Source: CAYMBP01 sp964388745 (GTDB lineage Bacteria > Babelota > Babeliae > Babelales > RVW-14). Taken from it: 41,544 nucleotides of DNA. This document shows positions 34,103-41,544 of the stretch, one piece after another; the stretch's first letter is position 1, and each line of letters opens with the position of its first letter. The notes beneath the pieces were generated by a model, which saw nothing but the letters and a program-made list of their open reading frames with translations, did not search any database and was not told where the DNA came from. The stretch covers positions 1-41,544 of the forward strand of contig CAYMBP010000015.1 of NCBI GenBank assembly GCA_964388745.1, given 5' to 3'. A program made the position numbers and the translations under genes.

Positions 34103-36718
34103 TTACCCCAATTTTTGCTTTAATGCATACAGCAAATCAAGCGCCTGCCGGGGCGTCATGTTGTCAAGGTTGGCTGTTTTGAGTTCATCTTTTATTGCTT
34201 TAATTTGAGCATCCTCTTGTATGAGCAAGGCAGGATTAAAAGTTGGTGTCGGTAGTATTGGCTTTTGAGTCTTGGAATTAGTGGATCGATAATGATCATA
34301 ATGAGTGAGAAGTTCGTGAGCCCGATAGATAATAGGCAAGGGAATAAGTGCTTGGCGTGCAACATCAAGACCAAAGCTTGCAGCGGCATGTCCGGGGCGG
34401 ACTTCATGAAGAAAAATGAGTTCATTCTCTTGCTGCTGGCAGGAAAGATGGTAATTAACAATAGCTTCATGCTCTTCTGCTAGATGTGTTAATTCGTGGT
34501 AGTGGGTGGCAAAAAGTGATAAAGCATTAATTTGGCTGTAAATATATTCAATAATTGCATGAGCAAGGGCAATGCCGTCATTGGTGCTAGTGCCACGTCC
34601 TACTTCGTCAAGAATGACTAAGCTTCGTTGTGTTGCCTGAGTGCAGATAACGGCGGTCTCTTCCATTTCAACCAAGAAGGTGCTTTTGCCTTGTGCAACA
34701 TTATCTCCTGAGCCAATACGAGTAAAGATGCGATCAATAAGTGGTAGCGTTGCAAGATCAGCAGGAACAAAGCTGCCACATTGTGCCATAATGCTAATCA
34801 GTGCTACTTGTCGGAGATACGTTGATTTTCCGCCCATATTGGGTCCAGTAATGATTAAAAGTCGCTGTCGCTCATTAAGTGTAGTCTCATTAGGCACAAA
34901 AGAATTAATGCTGCTCTGTTCAACAACGGGATGACGTCCTGCAACAATATTGATTGCTTGCTCTTTGCGTAGTGTTGGCCTGGTATATCTATATTCATGG
35001 GCTGTCTGGCTGAAACTTGCAAGGGCATCAAGCTGACATAAAGAATGAGAGCAATGGCGTAAGGCCCCAAGATGTAAGTAAACTTCTCGTTGAATTTCAT
35101 CGTAAAGGAGGGCCTCTCGTTGTTCTCCTTGTTCAGCTGCTTGAGCGATTGCTCCTTCAGTTTCTTTGAGTTGTTGAGTGATGTAGCGAGAGCGATTAAC
35201 AAGCTTTTGTTGAAAAATATAATCATGTGGAATTCGATGGCTATGGGTATGAGTTACTTCAATGTAGTAACCAGATTGATTGTTGTGCCCAATTTTAAGG
35301 CTGCTAATACCGGTACGAGCTATCTCTTGATCTTCTAATTTTTTAATAGTTGATTCACCATTGGTAACGAGGTGTCTGAAGTAATCAAGTTGCCCATCAA
35401 AGCCGGGTTTAATTTTCCAATCTTGGCGAGGGTCTTCATTAAGGCTACTTGAAAGAAGAGTAACTAATGCATCAAAAGACCCAAGTCGCTCTTGAATGAT
35501 GAAGAGAAGAGAACTAGATTTCAGCTTGGGAAGCAAGCTTTTTATGTTGGGTAAAAGAGAAAGGGCCGCTTTGAGTTGGCGATAGTCACTTAACTGTGCC
35601 CGACCAAGGGCAATGCGCCCAATAATTCGTTCACAATCACCAAGTTGATTCAAGTATGATCTTAATTCGAGAAGTATTCCGGTCTGATTAATCAGTGCTT
35701 CAACAACATCATGACGGGCTGTAATAGCATGTTCTTGTACAAGTGGTCGCAACAACCATTTTTTAATGGTGCGGGAACCCATTGGAGTGCTTGCATTATC
35801 AAGTGTTGAAAAAAGAGTATGAGAAGATCCGCCATCATTACAGTTTTTAATGATCTCTAAATTTTTTTGTGTTGATTTATCAAGTAATAAAAAGTCTTCT
35901 GTCTCATAGACATGAAAATGAGACAGGTGTTCAAGTGCTCGTGATTGGTTATGCTTCATGTAATTGTAAAGCATGCTAACATTATGCTGAACTGCTGGAT
36001 TGCTCTTTATATGATCTTGGGCGTTTGGACTGAGGTGTTTATTCTGCCATGCTTCTATCTCATCACGAGCCTCCTCATCTTCAACGGTTTTTGGAGTTGC
36101 TGAATAATCAAGCATTTGAATAAAGTAGCCTTGCTGCTGAATGTGGCGCCTAATTGTTTGCCCTTGTTCTTGACGTGGTAGCAAAATTTCGTCGGGAAAA
36201 AAACGAATTAATTCACCATCAAGAAAGCGATAATCAGGTGTTACCGTGGTTGCATACATAGTGGCGGTGAGCAGCTCAGTAAAAATAAGACTCCATGTAG
36301 TACTGGTGGGATAGAGTGTCAGTAAGTAGCTAGATGCTTTGTCATCAAGCAGTGAGCTATCTGTTAAGGTACCCGGTGTGAATACTTGCGTAACTGCTCG
36401 CTCTACTACTGTTCCTGGTATTGGCTTACTTAACTGTTGGCAGAGAGCTACAGAAAATCCGCCTCGTACTAATTTGCCAAGATAATGATGAAGAGTATGA
36501 ACAGGAATGCCACACAGCGGGATATCATTTCCCTTGCATTTTCCCCGCTTAGTTAGAGTAAGTGCTAAAAATGAAGAGACGGTTACGGCATCATCAAAAA
36601 AAAGTTCATAAAAATCACCAACTTGAAACAATAAAATAGTGTTGGCATATTGTTGTTTAATATTTAGATATTGCTCGATAAGAGGGGAGTTTTTCTCATT
36701 GGCCATGGCGTCTGTCAC
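34103..36718 (-). CDS. mutS: DNA mismatch repair protein MutS
   Basis: MutS recognises mismatches and starts repair with MutL. At 871 residues it has normal length and all parts. The N-terminal mismatch-reading FQVGDFYELF holds Phe36 and Glu38 of the F-x-E motif. TLTKRGKCKGNDIPLCGIPVH follows, then the clamp and lever helices. The ATPase has Walker A ITGPNMGGKSTYLRQ near residues 622-636, GSGDNVAQGKSTF, Walker B SLVILDEVGRGTSTNDG, and ATHYHELTHL. It starts at GTG 36718 or at the in-frame ATG 36706. Neither has a Shine-Dalgarno, and a TATAAG box lies only about 6 nt upstream of the GTG. It lies upstream of the two coiled-coil genes, with no obvious functional link. Confidence 0.95.
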   Translation of the reverse strand: MTDAMANEKNSPLIEQYLNIKQQYANTILLFQVGDFYELFFDDAVTVSSFLALTLTKRGKCKGNDIPLCGIPVHTLHHYLGKLVRGGFSVALCQQLSKPIPGTVVERAVTQVFTPGTLTDSSLLDDKASSYLLTLYPTSTTWSLIFTELLTATMYATTVTPDYRFLDGELIRFFPDEILLPRQEQGQTIRRHIQQQGYFIQMLDYSATPKTVEDEEARDEIEAWQNKHLSPNAQDHIKSNPAVQHNVSMLYNYMKHNQSRALEHLSHFHVYETEDFLLLDKSTQKNLEIIKNCNDGGSSHTLFSTLDNASTPMGSRTIKKWLLRPLVQEHAITARHDVVEALINQTGILLELRSYLNQLGDCERIIGRIALGRAQLSDYRQLKAALSLLPNIKSLLPKLKSSSLLFIIQERLGSFDALVTLLSSSLNEDPRQDWKIKPGFDGQLDYFRHLVTNGESTIKKLEDQEIARTGISSLKIGHNNQSGYYIEVTHTHSHRIPHDYIFQQKLVNRSRYITQQLKETEGAIAQAAEQGEQREALLYDEIQREVYLHLGALRHCSHSLCQLDALASFSQTAHEYRYTRPTLRKEQAINIVAGRHPVVEQSSINSFVPNETTLNERQRLLIITGPNMGGKSTYLRQVALISIMAQCGSFVPADLATLPLIDRIFTRIGSGDNVAQGKSTFLVEMEETAVICTQATQRSLVILDEVGRGTSTNDGIALAHAIIEYIYSQINALSLFATHYHELTHLAEEHEAIVNYHLSCQQQENELIFLHEVRPGHAAASFGLDVARQALIPLPIIYRAHELLTHYDHYRSTNSKTQKPILPTPTFNPALLIQEDAQIKAIKDELKTANLDNMTPRQALDLLYALKQKLG

Positions 36719-37053
36719 TACTGCTTATAATGGTTGTTAACTAATTGATGAATACCCTTTAATTCAAGGATAACTATACCATAAAATTGATTGTTAACCA
36801 ATATGAGAGCTGGGTGATATCTTTTAACCAAGTGAAATTTGTAGTAAGTTGTTCTTAATTATAAATTTATATAGCAATGTATTTTAAAAAAAATAGTTAT
36901 TAATATGATAATTATAGAAAGTCACCCTAAGGTGAATAGAATAAGGTTTTTATCGTTTTATTCCAGAATAACGGCGCATATTAATTCGATAGTGCTATAA
37001 AAAGCTTATTGCATAAATTAATAGTTTATTATAAACAGAATCAAGGAAAAATA
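36719..37053. other. Intergenic region, divergent promoters
   Basis: This AT-rich gap between divergent mutS and the 37054-38001 gene holds no gene. A small perfect palindrome tcacc ctaa ggtga (36922-36935) could be an operator. TATAAA at 36996-37001 lies 53 nt before the plus-strand start without a clear -35 box. Confidence 0.4.
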
Positions 37054-38001
37054 ATGATTTATAATGCTCAACATCAACAAAGAATCATGGGCTTTCTTAG
37101 CTTAATGTGCTTTATTCCTGATATATATGGTATGACGTTATGTGGTAAATTTGAAGAAAAGGGAGAGTCCCCTTCTTTGAGTAAGACGTATGCAAAAGAA
37201 GAAGATATTCGCTTGCAAAATGCATCGGATTTAGATTTAGATGTTTTGTATCGACTTCAAAGAAAAATAAATAATTCGGAGACTAAAAAAAAGGCATGCG
37301 AGGCCCTTATTGGTGAAAAATATGGAGAGGTAATTTGTCCTTATGGGACTGATTACATCTATGCTTACTATCAGAAAAAGCAGAATTTGACGGCTCCTGA
37401 AAATGGGCAATTAATAGAGAGTCTTTGCATATGTTTAGATGCTGATTGTAATAGTTTATTGAAAAATGTCATAGATAATAGAGCTAAGGCAAGAGAGCTT
37501 CTAATGTTGGAAAACTGCCTTGAGTATAGAATTGATAGTCTAAAAAAAGCGTATGAATGTTTTATGTTGAAAAATAATTATAAAAAAGAGAGTGAATGGT
37601 GTTTAAAAGAGAAGCATGCGCAAGCGGCTCGGATTGCCTTGACACGCTTTATTGCAGAAATAAACCTTGCTTCGGTAGTAAACTGTTTTGGAAAAATTGA
37701 TAGTCATTTAGAATTAGAAAGAGATCAGTGGCTTGAGGAATGGCATAGGCAAGATTTATCGTTGTGGGCATTACCTATCTCATCTATTCAAGTGAGGGGC
37801 AATACTGACGCAGAAACAAAAAGAGTATCATTGATTACTCAAGGTATCCGTTTAGTGATTCAAATGATTAGTCAGTTTATTAAAAACGTTGACGATGCTA
37901 TTGAGCAAAAGAATTCAGCTTCACTTCCAGCAACAAGTGAAGATTTTCTAGAACGTCTTTCATTTGAAGACATGATGGAAGCAAGCTTTGATAAGAATTG
38001 A
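37054..38001 (+). CDS. Exported protein, unknown
   Basis: I chose the ATG at 37054 because AAGGA lies 7-8 nt upstream; the frame is open 45 nt further to a TTG without a site. The 315-residue product starts MIYNAQHQQRIMGFLSLMCF, a probable signal peptide cleaved near IYG. The mature part is helical and moderately Cys-rich (ICLDADCNSLL, LMLENCLEYRI, CFMLKNNYKKESEWCL), with a hydrophobic helix TQGIRLVIQMISQFIKNV toward the end. No family is recognised. It ends in an acidic tail and converges on the 38130-38864 gene, with a dispersed repeat between. Confidence 0.7.
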   Translation: MIYNAQHQQRIMGFLSLMCFIPDIYGMTLCGKFEEKGESPSLSKTYAKEEDIRLQNASDLDLDVLYRLQRKINNSETKKKACEALIGEKYGEVICPYGTDYIYAYYQKKQNLTAPENGQLIESLCICLDADCNSLLKNVIDNRAKARELLMLENCLEYRIDSLKKAYECFMLKNNYKKESEWCLKEKHAQAARIALTRFIAEINLASVVNCFGKIDSHLELERDQWLEEWHRQDLSLWALPISSIQVRGNTDAETKRVSLITQGIRLVIQMISQFIKNVDDAIEQKNSASLPATSEDFLERLSFEDMMEASFDKN

Positions 38002-38063
38002 TGTTGCTTGCCCCCATATTATTTTGCAAAATTGTCACATTGAAATTCATGTAGTGAAAAGTA

Positions 38064-38129
38064 AAGTCTAGCGATAGGAGCCTAGAATGACCCCCACGAT
38101 TGTGTAAACGAGAATATCTTTTAGTTCTT
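38064..38129 (-). repeat. Dispersed element, copy C (inverted)
   Basis: On the minus strand it contains ttctcgtttacacaa, identical to copy A (positions 38114-38100), and ends ctatcgctagactt (38077-38064), identical to copy B. It abuts the stop codon of the 38130-38864 gene. Confidence 0.75.
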
Positions 38130-38864
38130 TTATCCAGTAACGTAGTTCAATGCTCTTCCTGCATTTTTCAAAAATCGACTACCCCAAGATTGGGTTTTTT
38201 CGGCAATCTGGAGAGCGCTCGTTTTAAGTGTATTGTAATTTGTTGGAATATAGGAGCCTGCACGTTCAAACATCGGGGCATAGCGTTGAGTCATCCATTG
38301 TGGGAAGAGTTTTTGCTTGCTTACTGCTTTAAATGATTCCCACCAGTTAGGATGAGAGCTGGTGACATATAATGTTGGACAAAGCCAAGTAACAAGAGCG
38401 GTTGTAACACCAAAGATTACAGGGTTGGATAAAATAGGCTTCCAAGCAATGAGCTGGTCAATAATGGTGTATTCTTGAAGTTGATAATAATCCAAAATAA
38501 AATTAACTTTATTTTTAATCCACTCTGAATTTTTTTGATAAAAGCTTGTCTTCCAAAGGAAGTAGTAAAAAATTTGAATACTTGTTGCCAAAGCAATATT
38601 ATGCAGCAGTGGTTGATCTGTCATGTAAATTACAAAGCAGGAAGAAAAGACTGTTTTTGCAATATCTCTAAATGAAAATTCTTCTTTTTCTCCATTGATT
38701 GTTTTCTGCCCCGTTTCTTCTTCAATTTTTTGGGCAACTTCCTGAATAATTATTGCTTGCTTGGGGCTACTGCCTGGTTTGTTGTCTGTTGGGTTTAGGC
38801 TTGTCCATGCAAAAGGGACTAGTAAAAAAAATAGATGTAGAAAATTTTCTTTTTTAAAAATCAT
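38130..38864 (-). CDS. Putative membrane or exported protein, unknown
   Basis: The 244-residue protein has an N-terminal signal-like segment (FLHLFFLLVPFAWTSL). A short acidic stretch follows (about 40-65), then hydrophobic regions at about 72-105 (AKTVFSSCFVIYMTDQPLLH and the following IFYYFLW) and 143-168 (NPVIFGVTTALVTWLCPTLY). It ends in a basic amphipathic region, SWGSRFLKNAGRALNYVTG. It is probably an inner-membrane protein with two or three segments. No family is recognised. A strong GGAGG lies 7 nt before the ATG. It is divergent from cmk (109 nt apart). Confidence 0.7.
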   Translation of the reverse strand: MIFKKENFLHLFFLLVPFAWTSLNPTDNKPGSSPKQAIIIQEVAQKIEEETGQKTINGEKEEFSFRDIAKTVFSSCFVIYMTDQPLLHNIALATSIQIFYYFLWKTSFYQKNSEWIKNKVNFILDYYQLQEYTIIDQLIAWKPILSNPVIFGVTTALVTWLCPTLYVTSSHPNWWESFKAVSKQKLFPQWMTQRYAPMFERAGSYIPTNYNTLKTSALQIAEKTQSWGSRFLKNAGRALNYVTG

Positions 38865-38973
38865 GACATTACCTCCATTTATAGTGTATCTTAATCAAAC
38901 CTCATCATTTTTTAACCGAAACTATCTAAAAGTGTAATTAGTATGATAACAAAATGCAAAGGGGTCTTCCTAT

Positions 38974-39663
38974 ATGAGTAACGCACGATTGATAATCACC
39001 ATAGATGGTCCTGTGGCAAGTGGAAAAAGCTCTGTTGCACGCGAGCTTGCTCACCGACTTAATATTTACTATTTGTACACTGGTCTACTTTATCGCGCAG
39101 TCGCTTATGTCTTACTTCACTACTTTCGTCGTACATTGACTGATCGCAAAGAGCTTGATTTGACTGAACAAGAAATTGCAGCAATTGCTGAGATTGAGTA
39201 TGGGTATGATGATAATCAACCATTTATTCGTTTTCGTGGAGATACATTAACAGAAAAATTATATGAACTCCACCTCGATGAGGCTTCTTCAATTGTTAGT
39301 GCTAATGTTATTGTACGAGGCTCACTGCTTTCACTGCAGCGAGAAATAGCTGAAAAATATGACCTTATAGCGGATGGTCGTGATTGTGGGACTGTTATTT
39401 TTCCTAACGCAGATTTTAAGTTTTATTTAACAGCAGATGTTGAGGTTCGCGCTAAGCGTGTCTTTCAAGATACCAAGCGTAAAGTTATGTACGCCGAGAT
39501 GAGTGTTGTACGCAAAAATGTTGAGCTGCGTGATGAACGAGACCGAAATCGCTCTATTTGTCCTTTAGTGGTGCCGAAAGATGCGGTTGTTGTTGATAAT
39601 TCACAGATGAGTTTTGAGCAGACTATAGAGGCCTTTTTGGGGGTTATTCAGAATAAAAAATAG
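38974..39663 (+). CDS. cmk: Cytidylate kinase
   Basis: The enzyme phosphorylates CMP and dCMP with ATP, feeding nucleotide synthesis. The 229-residue protein matches bacterial Cmk. The P-loop is IDGPVASGKSSVARELA (residues 10-26), followed by the CMP-binding YLYTGLLYRAVA. The NMP domain is reshaped, and DLIADGRDCGTVIFPNADFK (about 131-150) aligns with the family's DGRDIGTVV. The lid and catalytic arginines are in ELRDERDRNRSICPL, and the late motif is VVVDNS. AAAGGGG lies about 9 nt before the ATG. A 9-bp hairpin follows the stop. Confidence 0.93.
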   Translation: MSNARLIITIDGPVASGKSSVARELAHRLNIYYLYTGLLYRAVAYVLLHYFRRTLTDRKELDLTEQEIAAIAEIEYGYDDNQPFIRFRGDTLTEKLYELHLDEASSIVSANVIVRGSLLSLQREIAEKYDLIADGRDCGTVIFPNADFKFYLTADVEVRAKRVFQDTKRKVMYAEMSVVRKNVELRDERDRNRSICPLVVPKDAVVVDNSQMSFEQTIEAFLGVIQNKK

Positions 39664-39681
39664 GCTCAAGTTGTATAATTT

Positions 39682-39704
39682 GTGGGACCTAAAAGAGGTC
39701 CCAC
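39682..39704 (+). terminator. Hairpin after cmk
   Basis: gtgggacct (39682-39690) pairs perfectly with aggtcccac (39696-39704) around a 5-nt loop, 18 nt past the cmk stop. No U-run follows, so it is a hairpin of terminator shape but not a standard Rho-independent terminator. Confidence 0.5.
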
Positions 39705-39767
39705 TGAGTAATGGTTCGGTGCTTCGGACATCATCAGCATATTTTTTGGGGGTACTTCTTTTTTGAT

Positions 39768-39958
39768 TTACTTAAATGTTTCAGTAAGAGGGTTACTGAG
39801 CTTCATTTCAATGGTGTATCGGTGAGTTGGGATAGTAATAACAGAGTCTATTCTGCCCTCAGTGGTAGTTTCTTCAACAATAATTTGCAAACCTGAAAGA
39901 AGAAGCGCGGTATAAAAATAGTTTTAAGATACTCAATCACCAGAGGCCAGGCATTGTT
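39768..39958 (-). pseudogene. Remnant of an AAA-ATPase/PD-(D/E)XK protein (C-terminal part)
   Basis: On the minus strand the frame from about 39920 to the TAA at 39768 reads FYTALLLSGLQIIVEETTTE, then GRIDSVITIPTHRYTIEMKL. This is the PD-(D/E)XK core of the DUF1703 family (fY..LL...E..T..GRID......Y.IE.K). Just upstream, a shifted frame reads NNAWPLVIEYLKTIF, which fits the same domain, so there is a frameshift near 39918. Stops occur before that and the ATPase half is gone. It is related in type to the intact 1145-2827 gene but not a close copy. The remaining DNA from 39959 to 40253 shows no gene. Confidence 0.65.
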
Positions 39959-40172
39959 GACTAGTGCTCAGTAAATTTATCCAATTAAGTTTCTAAGTGT
40001 AGCATATTTTGATAACAAACTTTATAGTAGCGTTCGCTATTCGCCTACGCGCACAGCTTTGATGTGACTGTTCTCTTCAAAGAGTGAAAGCGAGCATAAG
40101 AATCTTTAGAGTATAAGAAATACCCCAAAAAATTAAAATACGCTAAAAATAAGTTTTCATTTTTCTAACTTA

Positions 40173-40202
40173 TTCAAATTGAATATATTTATATGGTACA
40201 AT
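40173..40202 (+). promoter_or_regulatory. Candidate promoter of the 40254 gene
   Basis: TTCAAA (40173-40178) and TACAAT (40197-40202) are 18 nt apart, and the -10 box lies about 50 nt before the ATG. Moderate matches only. Confidence 0.4.
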
Positions 40203-40253
40203 AAGGTATTAATTTCTGTGGTGCCGATTATATTAAAGATTAAAGGAGAGAAG

Positions 40254-41544
40254 ATGAAAAAATTATTGTTAGTCGTCTATGCCATGATTTTTGCATCTGG
40301 CTTTATCAATAATGTCAATGCTAATAAATTTTTTGGACCAAAGCCTACTCAGAAAAATGGTACAGAGCAACCAAAACCCATTGGGTTTTGGGGAAAAGCT
40401 TCATTATCTTCGACCAAGAAGCCTAAGGAGGAAGATTCTCGTTTATCTGTTCGCTTTTCAGGAGCTCTTTTAGAAGAAGATGATTCTCGAAGTTCTATTG
40501 CTGGTGGAGATTATCTAGGTTCGATAATTTCAGATCCTGCTAAAAAATCAGGCATAAAAGCAAAATTGAGTTCTATTTTTTCTAAACCTAAGTCAAACAA
40601 GACACCAAAAGACTCTTTTTATCAATCCTTGAGGCAATCAGTATCTGAATCACGAAAATCGCAAGAGCTTTCCCAAGATGACATTCAAAGTTCATTAAGA
40701 GAGTTTACTTTGGATGAAATATCTACACGAGATTCGGTATCTAGTCAACGAAAATCCCAAGTACTATCTAAAGTGTTACCTCAAAAAAACGATGGAAAGG
40801 GGGTTGAATCTCTTATTAAAGCAAGCTTTGAGGGCTTGCCAAAAAATCAAGAAATAGAGGTGTTGAGGCTTTCTCCTGAGGAAGTTAGAAAAAAAGAAGT
40901 AGAAGAATTGTTGCAAGATGCAGTTGTTAAACAAGGTGAATTTGATGAAAGTGTTGCGAAAATGAGTTTTTTTCAAAAGAGGGCCCTTGATAAAAAAAGG
41001 AAGCAGATAACTACAGAGCTTGCCGTAGCTCGCGCACAACTAAAAATATATAATAACTTGTTGCAAAAGGAGCAGGAAGAGGGGCTTACTATTCCTGAAA
41101 ATATATTTGTTGCTCAAATGAAAGAGAAAGTGGGAGATTCTGGCATTTTAGCTGATATTGAGAGAAGGGCAGAAGCTGTGGGTATTGGCTTTGATTTAGC
41201 GAAGCTTTCTGATGCAGAACTTAAAGAAAGTACAGAGGTTGCTGATTTTGGAAAAATACAAACTGCTAAATTGCAGAAAGAATTAACTCAAATAAATAAA
41301 GATTTGGTATCAAACGATCTAGAGGTTGCTGCTAAAAGAGGAATGATTGAAAATAGAAAAAATCAAATTGAGTCTGAGTTAAATAGGCGAGAGAGAATGC
41401 TTGAAGGGTTCGATGAAAATTCTTCAGAGGCTAAAGAATTATTGAAGCAAAATACTAAAAGCAATAGTGAACTTTATGAGCGCCTTTCTACTGAAAAAAC
41501 TATGAGACAAACAATGGGGGAAAACGAGACTAAGATCAATACCG
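40254..41544 (+). CDS. Exported coil-rich protein, 3' end outside the window
   Basis: This frame stays open from ATG 40254 to the window end (430 codons seen). AAGGAG is 6 nt before the ATG. The signal peptide is MKKLLLVVYAMIFASGFINN, with cleavage near VNA. Residues up to about 180 are Ser/Lys/Arg-rich and low-complexity (SRLSVRFSGALLEEDDSRSS), with a repeated short motif (SESRKSQELS and SSQRKSQVLS). From about residue 185 the chain becomes Glu/Lys/Gln-rich and helical (KEVEELLQDAVVKQGEFDES; AKLQKELTQINKDLV), probably coiled coil. No family is recognised. The architecture resembles the exported coiled-coil proteins at 26144-33913. Confidence 0.8.
   Translation, partial: MKKLLLVVYAMIFASGFINNVNANKFFGPKPTQKNGTEQPKPIGFWGKASLSSTKKPKEEDSRLSVRFSGALLEEDDSRSSIAGGDYLGSIISDPAKKSGIKAKLSSIFSKPKSNKTPKDSFYQSLRQSVSESRKSQELSQDDIQSSLREFTLDEISTRDSVSSQRKSQVLSKVLPQKNDGKGVESLIKASFEGLPKNQEIEVLRLSPEEVRKKEVEELLQDAVVKQGEFDESVAKMSFFQKRALDKKRKQITTELAVARAQLKIYNNLLQKEQEEGLTIPENIFVAQMKEKVGDSGILADIERRAEAVGIGFDLAKLSDAELKESTEVADFGKIQTAKLQKELTQINKDLVSNDLEVAAKRGMIENRKNQIESELNRRERMLEGFDENSSEAKELLKQNTKSNSELYERLSTEKTMRQTMGENETKINT

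Noticed and set aside
34855..35226. 123-codon frame inside mutS
   Set aside because: Overlaps conserved MutS sequence in another phase. No start signal and no family.
39711..39896. 61-codon frame on the plus strand
   Set aside because: It is antisense to the PD-(D/E)XK remnant, which explains the openness. Its own translation has no recognisable features.
1..41544. tRNA genes, CRISPR arrays, transposases, dif or oriC sites
   Set aside because: Looked for T-loop and anticodon-stem patterns, regularly spaced repeats, transposase motifs and a dif-like 28-mer on both strands. Nothing convincing was seen by eye; a covariance or profile scan could still find weak cases.

Overview
The window is AT-rich bacterial chromosome using the standard code (TGA serves as a stop for uppP and the Xer recombinase genes). 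Most genes have clear AGGAG/AAGGA ribosome binding sites. I see no rRNA, tRNA, CRISPR array or insertion-sequence transposase. The core genes are uppP, ftsK, murF, trpS, a Xer recombinase gene, nth, mutS, cmk and an rRNA-methyltransferase-like gene. The remaining genes are mostly exported proteins of no recognised family: long coiled-coil proteins, outer-membrane beta-barrel paralogues and small secreted proteins. Together with an AAA-ATPase/PD-(D/E)XK protein typical of host-associated bacteria, this suggests a Gram-negative-type, host-dependent lineage. Candidate phylum Dependentiae (TM6/Babeliales) is my best guess, by inference only; no phylogenetic marker was tested.

Layout. 1-3.4 kb is repeat-rich: a GIY-YIG gene between inverted repeats, a small conserved gene of unknown function with a degraded second copy 2 kb away, the AAA-ATPase/nuclease gene, and several copies of a palindromic intergenic element. 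3.4-10.5 kb (minus strand) encodes exported proteins: a two-gene operon (850 and 84 aa), then two outer-membrane barrel paralogues flanking a very basic exported 95-aa protein. Each of those last three has its own terminator. 10.9-15.9 kb (plus strand) carries envelope and division genes: uppP (lipid carrier recycling), ftsK (chromosome translocation) and murF (peptidoglycan precursor). 16.0-19.9 kb has a probably broken small ORF, a Cys/His-rich unknown, a heparinase II/III-like lyase and trpS.

19.9-25.3 kb (minus strand) reads as one compact run: a Xer recombinase, a SAM methyltransferase, then four consecutive exported proteins. I read these four as diverged PP2C-like (PPM) folds that have lost the metal-binding aspartates. 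This is the most interesting possible novelty in the window. nth diverges from the recombinase gene. 26.1-36.7 kb (minus strand) holds mutS, an exported 320-aa coiled-coil protein and an exported 2230-aa coiled-coil giant with a duplicated TPAERR-type module. 37.0-41.5 kb has two exported unknowns, cmk, a decayed remnant of a second AAA-ATPase/PD-(D/E)XK gene, and the start of another exported, coil-rich protein that runs off the window.

A dispersed element of about 65 bp occurs three times (8.6, 21.4 and 38.1 kb). Housekeeping genes are tightly packed. The exported, lineage-specific genes sit in looser, repeat-bearing DNA, as expected for a genome that keeps core functions while its host-facing surface and secreted proteins turn over.
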